NCBI GenBank assembly: GCA_025331125.1
Contig: JAOALB010000147.1
Coordinates: 62,001-126,000, forward strand
Reading direction: 5' to 3'
Length of the DNA: 64,000 nucleotides
Origin: Mycogone perniciosa
Lineage: Eukaryota > Ascomycota > Sordariomycetes > Hypocreales > Hypocreaceae
Each line of letters begins with the position of its first letter. Positions within the stretch are counted from its first letter, which is position 1. The position numbers and the translations under genes were made by a program. This document shows positions 21,111 to 31,250 of this stretch, piece after piece. The notes under the pieces were generated by a model. That model had not been told where the DNA came from and searched no databases. It saw only the letters and a program-made list of their open reading frames with translations.

Positions 21111-24100
21111 CTGTTATTTACTCTTAGCAGTATACTGCTTATTTCGGTAGTAACTATTAATATACTCTTTAATATATTTTTTCTTTACTTTTACTGTATT
21201 ATTTTAATTAATTGTATACTTTATAGTTATTTAATGCTTATACCGATTATATATTAGCTTTTTTAAGCTATAAATAAAGATAATAACTAGGTAAATATAT
21301 ATATATATATATATTTTTTATATACTTATAAGCTAATATAATTAAATAGTAATTTAATATAAAAAGGCATTACGCCTTTAATTTAACTTACTAAAAGAGG
21401 AGGATTTAATTTATATTAAAAAGGCGGCTGCTTTAAGTAGCTGTAATAATAATGCCCTTTATATACAGGCGCGCAAAAGGTAAAAAGCTTTAAGTAATTA
21501 ATTATTGCAGTAATAAAGTGCGCCCTTTATAGTAAACGGCCTTTAAGCTAAAATTAAACAGTTTTTTATACTTTTATATATTCTATTCCAGTAACTATAT
21601 ATCTATTAAGTTTAATAGTGCTTTAAAGTGCTCAAAGCGCTATTAAGGAAAAGCTTTAATAAGTTTATTAATAGGTATAAAGTTAATAGAGAGATAAAAG
21701 ACTAAAAATAATCCTTTTTAATATTCCTATTAAAGCTATATATTTTATATATTAATATAATATAAGTAAATATTATTTTATATACTTTCTTTAATTATAA
21801 AATATATAATTAGCTAATTATTATAGTTAATATTTTAATTAATATTAAAGTTAAATTTTATTTTTTAGAAAAGGTAATATAAATTTATTGCTTTTTTTAC
21901 TATTTAAATAAAAGTAAATAACTCTACTTTAATTATAATATATTAATTATATTTTAGCGTATAGTATTTTATAAAATAAAGCTTAAAAAGAGTATAATAA
22001 AATACCTTTAAAATAATCTCTAGGTATTTATATTATTAGTGAAAGAAGTATCGCTTAAGGCAGTTAAAACTTATATTTCACTTTGCCTTTTATATTAAAG
22101 AGTTAAAAAGCGCTATATATATAAATAGCGGATCAGCTAGTTAACTGCTTTAAAGTGCTTTTTACTAAGGTTAATTAAAAACTGCAATAAAGCTAAAGCA
22201 CTATATACTATATCTGGCTTTATTATAATAGCTGTATAAAGTATAGATTTTACCTTTTCCTAATATATTTTAATAGTTACTTTTATAGCTTATATTATAG
22301 CTTTCTTAAGCTCTATAATTAATATTAAAATTATAGGAAGCTATATTCTATTATTAAGCTTAAATTATTTTATAACCTTTTTAAAGTAAATTTTATAGGA
22401 AAAGTATATTTTATACTTTTTATAGTTTTAGGTAATTTTAATATTTAAAAACTATTATATATCCCTTTTACTATAAAACTTATATTTTACTTTAAAAGCA
22501 TTTAATAGCCTAGTATAAAGAGCTTTATTATTATAATAATATATAATTAAAATATTATTTATATAAAATATAATGAAAATCTTCTAAGCTTAATTATAAA
22601 AGAGGCAGGGCTTTTTAAAGCTTAAAATTAACCTTTATTTCTTTAAGGTTAAAGATAATTTATTAAACTATAGTTTTAGCAAGTCCTTTAGCCTATATAA
22701 GGCTTTAGCGAGCTTTAAATAGATATTTAATAGCTTAAAACCTTTAGGAAGTTTATATATAACTGGTTTTAAATTTTTATCCTTTAAAGTGTTAAGAAAA
22801 GCGTTTTTAATATTATATTACTTTAACTTAAAGTTAAATTTTACTGTTAAAGTAATAAATATATAAAAGAAATGCACTGCTAGTATAGCTATATATATAC
22901 TCTCTATTATAGAGTATTCTTATAAATCCCTTTAAACTATAAGTTAAGCTTTATAGCATTTTAGATTTCCGTTTTAGTTAAACTTATATATAAAAACTTA
23001 ATATATAAGTAATAGCTTTATTTTCGCCTTTAAGTATAATATCTCTTGCTAGGTTCTTTTTGCGCGCAGAGAGTTAATTTTATTATATGCAGCTTATTTA
23101 AACTTAGCTTTAAGTAGGTGTTTTATAAGCTTTTTCCAGTCTTTTAGCAGTTTTACTAAATCCTTTTAATAAACAGTTTACTTATTAAAAGTAATACTTT
23201 TCTAAAGGGAAGCTTTTTAATTTATTACTGCATTAAAAATAGTAAATGCTATTACTATACTTTTTAGTTTACTGTTTATCGGCTTTTATTAATTAGGCAG
23301 CAGTTAATATAGTATTAAATTAAAGAGTCCTGTAATTATTAAATATATACTAGGCTTATTATCTTTTAAAGTAATACTTAAAGTATATATTTTAGTTTTA
23401 TATATTAGGAAATACTTATTAACCTTTTTTATAGGTTATTTCTTTTAAAGTTTTATACTTTTATAAATATTAGCTATTACTTTACTGTTTAAAGAATTAT
23501 TAGCTAGCTTTTCCTTTAAAATCTACTCTTTTAATATAAAAGTAGGCAAGTCTTTTATATACTAGTCTGCCTTTAGCTATAGTGGTTTATTTTTTTTTAT
23601 TAAATAATGCACTTTTAATATATAAGGCTGTTCTTCTATTAGCTCTCTTTCTTTAAAAAGGGGTAAGTCGCTCTTAAGAGCATTACTTAAAGTTCTAGTT
23701 AGCGCGCTGGTTTTATCTATAGAGATTAACTATTTTAAGGTAGCATTTAGTGTTTAAAGACTAAAAGGTCTTTTTAAGTACGCTAGTGGTTTACTTAAAG
23801 TATTTATTAAGCTAATTTTAATACTTTATGCAATTCTTACCTTTAAAGGTATACTCTCTTTTTCTATATTACCTATAAAGGTATCCTTTACTGCAGGAAT
23901 ATATATTAAAAAGAGTTTAAATTCCAGCTTATTTTCTTTAACTTTATTAAATAGTTTACTTAACTTAACTATAAATACCTTATCCGCGCTTTCTTTTTTA
24001 CTATTAAAGAAGTTAATTTTATTAAACTGTATATTTTTTATAATAATTACCTTTATTAGGCAAGGTAATTAAATGCAATATATATTGTTTATAGTATATT

Positions 24101-26868
24101 TAATAAAATATCTAATTAAGCCTTTAAGCTTTATTTTAAATTCTCTTTTATTCTAGCTAGCTTTACAGTTTCTGTTAAGTATATAGGCGCAGCAGCTATA
24201 TATATAAAGTCTGCTTTAATCTAGCTATAGGTCTACAGACAGCTCTTTTATTAAAAGGGGCGCGAAATCGCGGAACTATTACTTTAATTTTTTAATAGGT
24301 AATATTATATTAAAGCTATATATAAGACTTATATTAATAATATACGCTGCAGCTTTTATACTTTTAGGCTATAAATCGGTTAAAAGGCTTACAGCTTTAA
24401 GTATTTTTATTGATTTGTTTGTAATTTCCTAACCTGCGCGCTTTAAGGCGCTATTTGGCTTATATATATAGGAAGGGGCAAGCTTTAAGATAATTCCTTT
24501 TGCGTTTACCTAAATCTAGAAATATATTAAGCCTTTAAGTATAATTACAGCTTTTTTATTATCCTGCTTAAAAAAATACACTAAAATATTATATTGCATT
24601 TTTACTATACTTATAAAGTTAAAGAAAGCATTAAAGACAGTATTTTATTTCTTATTTAATAAAGGGCGCATATATAATTATAAAGCATATTTTTTTTTAA
24701 GTATTAAAAGTTAATTATCCCTATTATAACTATAAGGATAGTCTTAAAAATCCTAGTGCACTCTAAAGAATAGTCTTAGTATTTATTTCTTAAACGTTCT
24801 GCGAGAGATAACCTGTTTTATATATATAAAAGTATAGGCTTTGCACTTTATTCGCGTAGTTCCCTTAATATATATATTCTTTACGTTTTTTACTAGTATT
24901 TTAAGCGCTTCTAGGCTTAAATATCTTGATTATAAATACTAAAGCTTTTCCGAGTTATTATATAGTGTTAATAGGTTATATATTAGTTTTCTCTTTCTTT
25001 TTAATATTATATAGATATAGTAGTCTATACTAGGAAAAAGGAATAAAGTAGTTATATTATTTAGGATAATATATTTAAGGATAGGGTTAATATAAAGCGA
25101 TAGGGGTTTATATTAAAAAAATAAAAGATTATACTTATACTTTACTTTCCCTATAATAGTATTTAAATTTACTATATTAGTATACAGTATATTATTACAC
25201 TTTATAAACTATATTCCTGCTTTTCAAAGTTTTAATAAAGAGATAATATTAATATAAAATCCTTTAACTACAGCTATATCTATAAACTTTACTAAGCGCA
25301 CTGCCTTTTAGTATAGATTATAAAAAGTATCCTTTAATAGGCGGCGTCCTTTTCCAGCTATAAAATACCTAGCTCTTTTTGCCTTAATATAATTATTTTC
25401 TATACTTAAAATAAAAAAGCTAGGAATAAAGTAATTCCTGCTATTTACTAAATAAATAATACTATAGGTATTAAAGAGAGTGCTTTAAAAGAGGCAGTAA
25501 AGTATATCTTATATATTAGTATATATTAATATATTTATTATATATACTGCAAGGCTTATATCTTTTTTATTAATTAGGTTTAGGGAGATTAAGGCAGCCA
25601 TAACAGTTAAAGCTATACCTCCTTAAGTTAAGACTATAAAGTTAATACCCTTTTTACTAAATTTATTATAAAGTATATACTATTCATTTTTTAGAGGCGA
25701 GTATAAATTTCTGCAGTTTATTGTAAGTTAAAGATATATTTCCCTTTTTTATTAAGTTTTCCTTTAAGCGCAGTTAATAGTATACTATAGTCTTTTAAGG
25801 GCTAATTATACCTTTCCTGTCTATATAAGTATTCCTTCCTAGCAGGAGCTTTTAAATATATAGTATTATTAACTATAGCTTTATATAAGCGGTTACTAAG
25901 CGTTACGTAAAGTCTATAAATATATTTTTCTGCATTCTATATACTATTTAGGAAAAGTTAATTAAGCTATTTAAAAGAGAAGATTTTAGCGGTTTTACTG
26001 CTTTTAATTTAACTATCTATATAGTATAGGTAGTGTAAAGTAAAGTTTAGGGTATAGTATACTCTAATAGCTTTTAAAAAAGCCTTTTAGGCAGCTATTC
26101 CTATAACCTTAAAGAGCTTATACTTTATTGCATTTATATAAATATACGCCTAGTTTATATACTATATTTCTAGCTTTAGGTTCCTATACTTTATATTATA
26201 TAGGATATGTTTATATAAAATCTGCACTTCTTTATATATTATATTTTTGCAAAGAGTTAATTATTCTTTAAGCTTCTTTATAATCTAATAAATAGTAAAC
26301 TTAACGTTTAAGTTTTTATTGTTTTTATTAACTGCTTTAATAGCAGTAAAGGCTAAAGCTATAGCTTAGGTCGCAGCTTTAAGGTCTATAAAGACTAAAG
26401 TATAGATGCTGGTATTAACTGTCTTCTATATCCATTTAAAAATTACTGCCCTGGCTTTCCTTTTCTCAGTATATAAGGCGATAGTGTATTAGTACTTATA
26501 GAGTAGACTGTTATAATAAATAGAGATATCTGTTAAAGTGGCTTCTTTTTTAAATGCTTTTAAGGCGGTTTCTCTGGCTTTAGCTAAAGTAGGTGGTTTT
26601 AAAGCAGGGAAATAGTTGTTATCTTGATTAAAGAGATTAAAATTAACTTTATTTTAAATCCTTGCAGTAGTTATATAGTTATTTAAAATAGTAATCCATT
26701 TAATCTACTATACTATTAAATGCAGCTTTATAAAAGTAATATCTCTTATATTATTTATTATAGAAAGTGGCTTTGAGAGTTTAAAGGTAAAGGGAAAGAG
26801 TAAAGGTAAAGATATAATATTAAGGGAAGTTTCTAGTAACTTTAATAGTTATTACCTAGGCTTATAAC

Positions 26869-27142
26869 TATCGCGAAGCGCGGCATAATTATATAGAGTA
26901 TAGAGAGAAATAGGAATAAAGCTTGATTTTAGTAATAAATATACTGTAATAGCCTCGCTATATATATATATAGCTAATATAAAGGAAAACGTAGAATATA
27001 TGCGTTATAAGCGCCTATACAGTCTAATATATCGCTTACGCAATATATATATTAGCTGGTATCTGCTATATAAGCAGATAAAAGCTCCCTAGCGCTGATA
27101 AGCGCTAATAAGTGGTAGGTCCTTAGCCTACCTAACCTAATA
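26869..27142 (-). repeat. 5' LTR of the minus-strand copia element
   Basis: 274 bp, plus-strand start TATCGCGAAGCGCGG and end CCTAACCTAATA. The adjoining internal sequence (in minus sense GTTATAAGCCTAGG) occupies the primer-binding position and is shared with the 50099 copy at 50767. Confidence 0.87.
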
Positions 27143-27147
27143 CAAGT

Positions 27148-27860
27148 ATATTTCCTTTTTATACAGTCAATATAGTATATAGGTCTATAAAGGAGGCAGC
27201 GCTTCTTTTATATTATTCTTAATATTAAGCACTTATATAATTGCGTTTATTTGCTTTGTAATTAAGTATATTAATTAATTAATTAAAGTTATAATTTACT
27301 TTTTAATACAGTTAAAGTTATTATTATTAGTAAGGCTAACTATTTTAATTTATACAGGGAATTAATAAATACAGTAAAAAAAAGCTTTAAATATATAATT
27401 AACATAGCCTTTTATAGTAGCTAATAACAAAGGGCTATAGAATTATTTATTTAATACTAAAAAGTAAAGGAATATAAAGGGGAACTATCTAGCTATATAT
27501 ATTAATTTATAGGGCAGTAGTATATATATATATAGGCCAAAGGTTTATATGCAGTGCTTAATATATATATATCTGCATTAACTAGTTTAAGGGATATAGG
27601 AAATTGTAATGCCAGGCTCAGTATAGCCAAGGTCCTTCCTAATTAGGTCTAACCTATAACAGCTAATATATTTACTATTTCCTTCTTTATAAAGATCGTT
27701 AATTTATATAAGCCTTTTATAATTTCAGTTATACTCTTTATAAGCTTCTATTTTAGTCTATGTTCTATATCCTACTAGGAAATCCTCTATATTAATTTTA
27801 TAAATGTAAGCCAAGTTAGTATCCCTAATAACCTTATTATTGCAAGACTTAACGGAGTTT
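27148..27860. repeat. Dispersed repeat L (copy with empty site for a copia LTR)
   Basis: Repeat shared with 15110-15409 (same orientation) and with 36330-36433 plus 36706-36850 (inverted). In the inverted copy a copia solo LTR interrupts the sequence at a position that is uninterrupted here (about 27515-27545). Composition rises to normal GC at about 27860, the start of gene island 2. Confidence 0.55.
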
Positions 27861-28146
27861 CCTAAGACATTTTAACCTCTTAGGCACTATACACTCAAGA
27901 TGGGATTTCAGTGCAATGGCCCAAAGCATACTTCAAACAGCTGAGAGGGAATAATATGAAATCGACAAATTTTGACCCCCAACCATACTATTCCTATTCT
28001 TGAAACCCTGGTCCTACATGCTAATGCCAATATACTTTACAAATCCGTAACCCAAATTAAAAAGCCCCCTTATCTATTCCCCTCTTCTTCTGTCTTTAGT
28101 CGGCAGCATACTTCCGGCTTGTCAACTCTTTTCTCCAGCGCGTCGC

Positions 28147-30297
28147 CTACCTCTTTGCCCCTCCCTCAATTAACATCCTCCGAATATCATCCCTCTTAGC
28201 CATCATCAGCGGCGTCCGTCTCGTGTCCGACGTAGCATTCACCTCTGCCCCGTACGGCAGCAGCAGCTGTACAATGTTGGCATGGTCATTGCCCGCTGCC
28301 CAGTGCAGCGCTGTCCACGAGAAGCGCGTCTTCATTGAGGGATCGGCTCCTTGGTCCAGAAGCATCCGCGCCTGCTCGTAATCGCCGGTTGCCGCCGCTT
28401 GGTACAGTGGGAACTCGCCGTTGGCGTCTAGTATGTTGAGCTTCGGGTTCAAGGGAGGGCGGGGCTGTAGCGGAGGCTTCTGTCGGCCGGGTGAACTTGG
28501 TGGTGAGGGCGGAGGTGGTGACATGGCAAGCGAAGGTCGAATCTCGGCTAGTATCCGCTCAATCATGTCTGTATATTCCGTCTCTAGCTTCGTCACGCGA
28601 GCCTCCAACTCGCTCTTGTCAGCATCAAAATTGGCCTTCATATCTGCTGTCTCCGCTATAAACGTGGTTTTCTGCCGCTCCATCTCCGCCTTGCTCTGTT
28701 GAGCCACCTTCTGCGATGCATCCAGCTTGCTGCGCAAGGCCTGCACTTCGGCCGCACTCTTCTTGAGCTCTGAATCCTGCTTGTCGACCGTCTCCTTGAG
28801 GTACTGGAGCTGAAGCTTTAGGCCTGCGGTCTCGTTGTCAACGCTAACGACGTGGCCCTGCAAGCGGACAATCTTCTTCAGCTCAGAGGAATGGTTGCCT
28901 AGGCTTTCGCGCAGGGTCTCCAGTCCATTCTTGATGCCTGACACTTCACAATCGATTCCTGAGATCTGGTCCTGAAGCTGCAAAATCTTCTTGAGTTCTG
29001 ATTCATGCTCCTCCAAGCTCTCCTCCAGGTTCCACAGTTGGCTCATGAGGTTCGCTGTCTCCTCCTCGCCGCTGCCAACAAGTCGTTCCTGCTGCTGAAT
29101 TATCTTCTTCATATCAGAGGCTTGTCTATCCAGGGTATCTTCAAGACCTCGGAAGCGGATCTTTATGTTTGCGACCTCTTCGTTCGTGCTAACGAGCTGC
29201 TCGCCAATCTTGGCGTGCTTCTTGCTGACTGCGGCATACTCGTCGAAGTTGTCCCTGAGAGCCCGGTGGGCAGTTTTGAGGCCCGAAATTTCGTCGTCAT
29301 TCTTAGCGAGCATGTCCCGGGTTCCGGCGTTCTTCGTCTCGAGGGCATGTTCCTGTAGCTCCTCCCTCAGACCCTGCACCGCCTGCTTAATATGGGCAAT
29401 CTCCTCATTTTTCTCGTCGAGAATCTCCTTAAGCTGGGCATTCTTCTTCAACTCAGAAGCCTGCTGGTCTAGCATTCCCTTGAGGTTGCGGAATTCGACC
29501 TTGAAGTTGACAATCTCCTCATCCCGCTCAACGAGCATGCTCTGAAGGTTATCCTTCTTCTTCAGCTCCATGGCCTGCTCATCCAACACCTTCCTGAGTG
29601 TCTGGAACTGTCGCATAAGACCGGAAATCTCCTTGTCCCTCGCGGCGAGAAGGACCTTTAGTTGCTCGGCAGTTGACTTGTCGCTGGGTGCGTCCGCAAT
29701 CCTGTTCTCACGCTGCAGTTGGTCCTTGACTCTGCCGACAATGCCACCGATGATGCTGGAATAGATCGTGTTTGTGCCGTCATGCTTGGTGTCCTCGATC
29801 CTGCGGACAGTGACTGACGGTAACAGCGCCGAGTAGGCTAGACTGAGCTCTCGCTCGGACCTGTGCCCTTGGGTAGTCAGCGGAAGCATGTCCCACAGGG
29901 TCGTCACAATGACCACGTTCGCGCGGGCCACCGGTCCGAGCAGCATGTTGAACCGCTCAACATTTCTCTCCGCTGTCTCGCGTGTGATTCGCTCTCTGAT
30001 GTCGTGGAGGTAAATCAGGCCATGGATGGTGTTGCCTTCGCCCTCATCGGCGTCCAGTGCCTTCTTGACGGCATGGAGCAGCTGGCTATCTGAGAAAGCT
30101 GAAGAGGGTGTATTAATCAGCCAGACAGCGTCTCCATTGACCGAGCCCTTGGCGATGTAGGCCGCTGGAGACGACTGCTCGCCTCGTCGAATGTGTGATG
30201 GCTTGTCTGTAAGTGCATCGAAAAAAAGGTCACGCTCTGGGCCATTGATTCCCATCAGCGCGAGCAGAATGGGCGTCTCAGGCTGCCGATTCGCCAT
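28147..30297 (-). CDS. GTPase-like/coiled-coil/ankyrin repeat protein
   Basis: Intact single-exon gene, 716 residues from the ATG at 30297 (MANRQPETP, context ATCATGG); a longer reading of the frame would need a TTG start. Residues 9-195 resemble an AIG1/septin-like P-loop GTPase fold: a strand LLALMG before the P-loop position, a switch-like LINTP (60-64) and a TTLWD box (132-136) matching the G4-type TxxWD. The P-loop itself reads GINGPERD instead of GxxGxGKS, so nucleotide binding is doubtful. Residues 213-516 are eight tandem ~38-residue coiled-coil repeats, and coiled coil continues to about 585. A proline-rich linker (593-618) and about three ankyrin repeats (624-716, with GADP, TALHWAAGNDHANIVQLLL and GAEVNA) end the protein. 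Such architectures occur in fungal signalling and NLR-like proteins; the role here is unknown. It is the only intact gene between about 7 kb and 64 kb. Confidence 0.92.
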   Translation of the reverse strand: MANRQPETPILLALMGINGPERDLFFDALTDKPSHIRRGEQSSPAAYIAKGSVNGDAVWLINTPSSAFSDSQLLHAVKKALDADEGEGNTIHGLIYLHDIRERITRETAERNVERFNMLLGPVARANVVIVTTLWDMLPLTTQGHRSERELSLAYSALLPSVTVRRIEDTKHDGTNTIYSSIIGGIVGRVKDQLQRENRIADAPSDKSTAEQLKVLLAARDKEISGLMRQFQTLRKVLDEQAMELKKKDNLQSMLVERDEEIVNFKVEFRNLKGMLDQQASELKKNAQLKEILDEKNEEIAHIKQAVQGLREELQEHALETKNAGTRDMLAKNDDEISGLKTAHRALRDNFDEYAAVSKKHAKIGEQLVSTNEEVANIKIRFRGLEDTLDRQASDMKKIIQQQERLVGSGEEETANLMSQLWNLEESLEEHESELKKILQLQDQISGIDCEVSGIKNGLETLRESLGNHSSELKKIVRLQGHVVSVDNETAGLKLQLQYLKETVDKQDSELKKSAAEVQALRSKLDASQKVAQQSKAEMERQKTTFIAETADMKANFDADKSELEARVTKLETEYTDMIERILAEIRPSLAMSPPPPSPPSSPGRQKPPLQPRPPLNPKLNILDANGEFPLYQAAATGDYEQARMLLDQGADPSMKTRFSWTALHWAAGNDHANIVQLLLPYGAEVNATSDTRRTPLMMAKRDDIRRMLIEGGAKR
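28750..29661 (-). repeat. Eight tandem ~114-bp coding repeats (38-residue coiled-coil units)
   Basis: Inside the preceding gene. Each unit follows a pattern like L..L....EEI..LK..F..L...LDEQASELKK. Units start at about residues 213, 251, 289, 326, 364, 402, 441 and 479, numbered from the ATG at 30297, with one-residue irregularities. Sequence identity between units is moderate, so the duplication is old. A 38-residue period equals five heptads plus a three-residue stutter. Confidence 0.8.
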
Positions 30298-31250
30298 GAT
30301 GGACAAGAACTTGTGCGGAGCGTCGTCAAGCCCTCTTCTTCTTCTGTGTCAACGTCGTCTGAATGGACACCTCTTGGTCCGTCCTCGAGGTCGAGCACAG
30401 TGCCTTATAAATAAACGCGTAAACGCACCTGGTCAGCCTCCGGGGTACTCCCACTGAGGCATCCTTCATGTTCTGTCGTGAATCGTGTCATTCAGCGGTG
30501 TGGGCCGCGGCGTCGTTGGACCACGTCAATTGCTGGGCTGGGAGATTGGGCGGGAAGTACTCCGTAGAGCGTAAAGCACCTAGCTTAATGGATATACAAG
30601 ATGCCACGACAGCTATGGTTGCTGGAGCGCTCACTCCACTTCTGCCTTGCTGGCAGATCTACGTCTACGTAGTAGGCTGCGCGGATTGGCGAATCGCGCA
30701 TGGTAAGGCCCAATGGGACCGGGCTCAGCGGGTCAACCCCTGGTGTCGCAAACTCGCAGGTTTCGCCATGGCGTTTATGCTGTCGTGTCTTCCCTGTGCT
30801 CCCAACTGATCCTTGTTCATGCTATGTCGAGCACAGACAGCCATCATAAACAAGGTTGGTTGGCCACACTACGCCCTTCACTACCCAGTCCATTCTACGG
30901 GCTGGGATGTCGCCGCAAAAGCGTCAGAAACGAGTGAGAGTAGCAAGGATTCAACATCAGATATACAAACCTCCACTGCGATGCGCCCCTCAGTACAGCT
31001 AATGTCAGGCCATGTACTATTGTCTGCAGAAAAGGATGGATTGCATTGCTAACACGATGACGCAAAAAATGCATCGCATACGATGGTATATTATTAAAGA
31101 GATACCCTTTCCAATGGCTGGGTGACTTTTTTTTCCAAGTTTGTGATTGTGTAACCGAAGGTAAACCATTAACAATTCCTATTTGCATAAGCCTAAATGT
31201 CTATTTGCACAGGAAGTGGGGCAGACTTTTTTTAAGCCAATCACGCGCTG
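30298..31250. other. Upstream part of gene island 2; no confident gene
   Basis: Normal-GC DNA upstream of the minus-strand GTPase-like gene, presumably its promoter and 5' leader. Frames exist (30468-30809 plus, with an ATG and 113 residues; 30895-31188 minus) but none shows a domain, and they overlap one another. A gtactccgta motif is at about 30557-30566. AT-rich repeat DNA resumes at about 31250. Confidence 0.4.

Larger units (their letters stand above)
20022..27142 (-). mobile_element. Full-length Ty1/copia retrotransposon, RIP-inactivated (TSD TAAGT/CAAGT)
   Basis: 7,121-bp element with 274-bp LTRs at both ends. Flanking 5-bp sequences TAAGT (20017-20021) and CAAGT (27143-27147) match apart from one C-to-T change. 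Coding direction is minus, so the 5' LTR is at the right end. A purine tract (GGGGG in minus sense) abuts the 3' LTR at about 20298-20303. Integrase, RT and RNase H regions can be matched to the relic copies. The RT box reads Y-I-N-N (near 22545) instead of YVDD, and RNase H STEAELLAL is decayed near 21900-21925. Unlike the 50099 copy it retains about 1.57 kb spanning the RNase H C-terminus and a long 3' region (about 20392-21955). Confidence 0.85.

Noticed and set aside
20392..21955. A 1.57-kb insertion in the minus-strand copia element relative to the 50099 copy
   Set aside because: The extra segment encodes a decayed RNase H STEAELLAL region and is shared by two other relics, so it is ancestral; the 50099 copy has a deletion instead.
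30468..30809. 113-codon plus-strand frame upstream of the GTPase-like gene
   Set aside because: It has an ATG but no recognisable domain, odd composition (many Trp and Cys), and overlaps the probable promoter of the divergent gene. Kept only as a possibility.
30895..31188. 97-codon minus-strand frame
   Set aside because: No domain, overlaps other frames, extends into the AT-rich border; no codon or context support.
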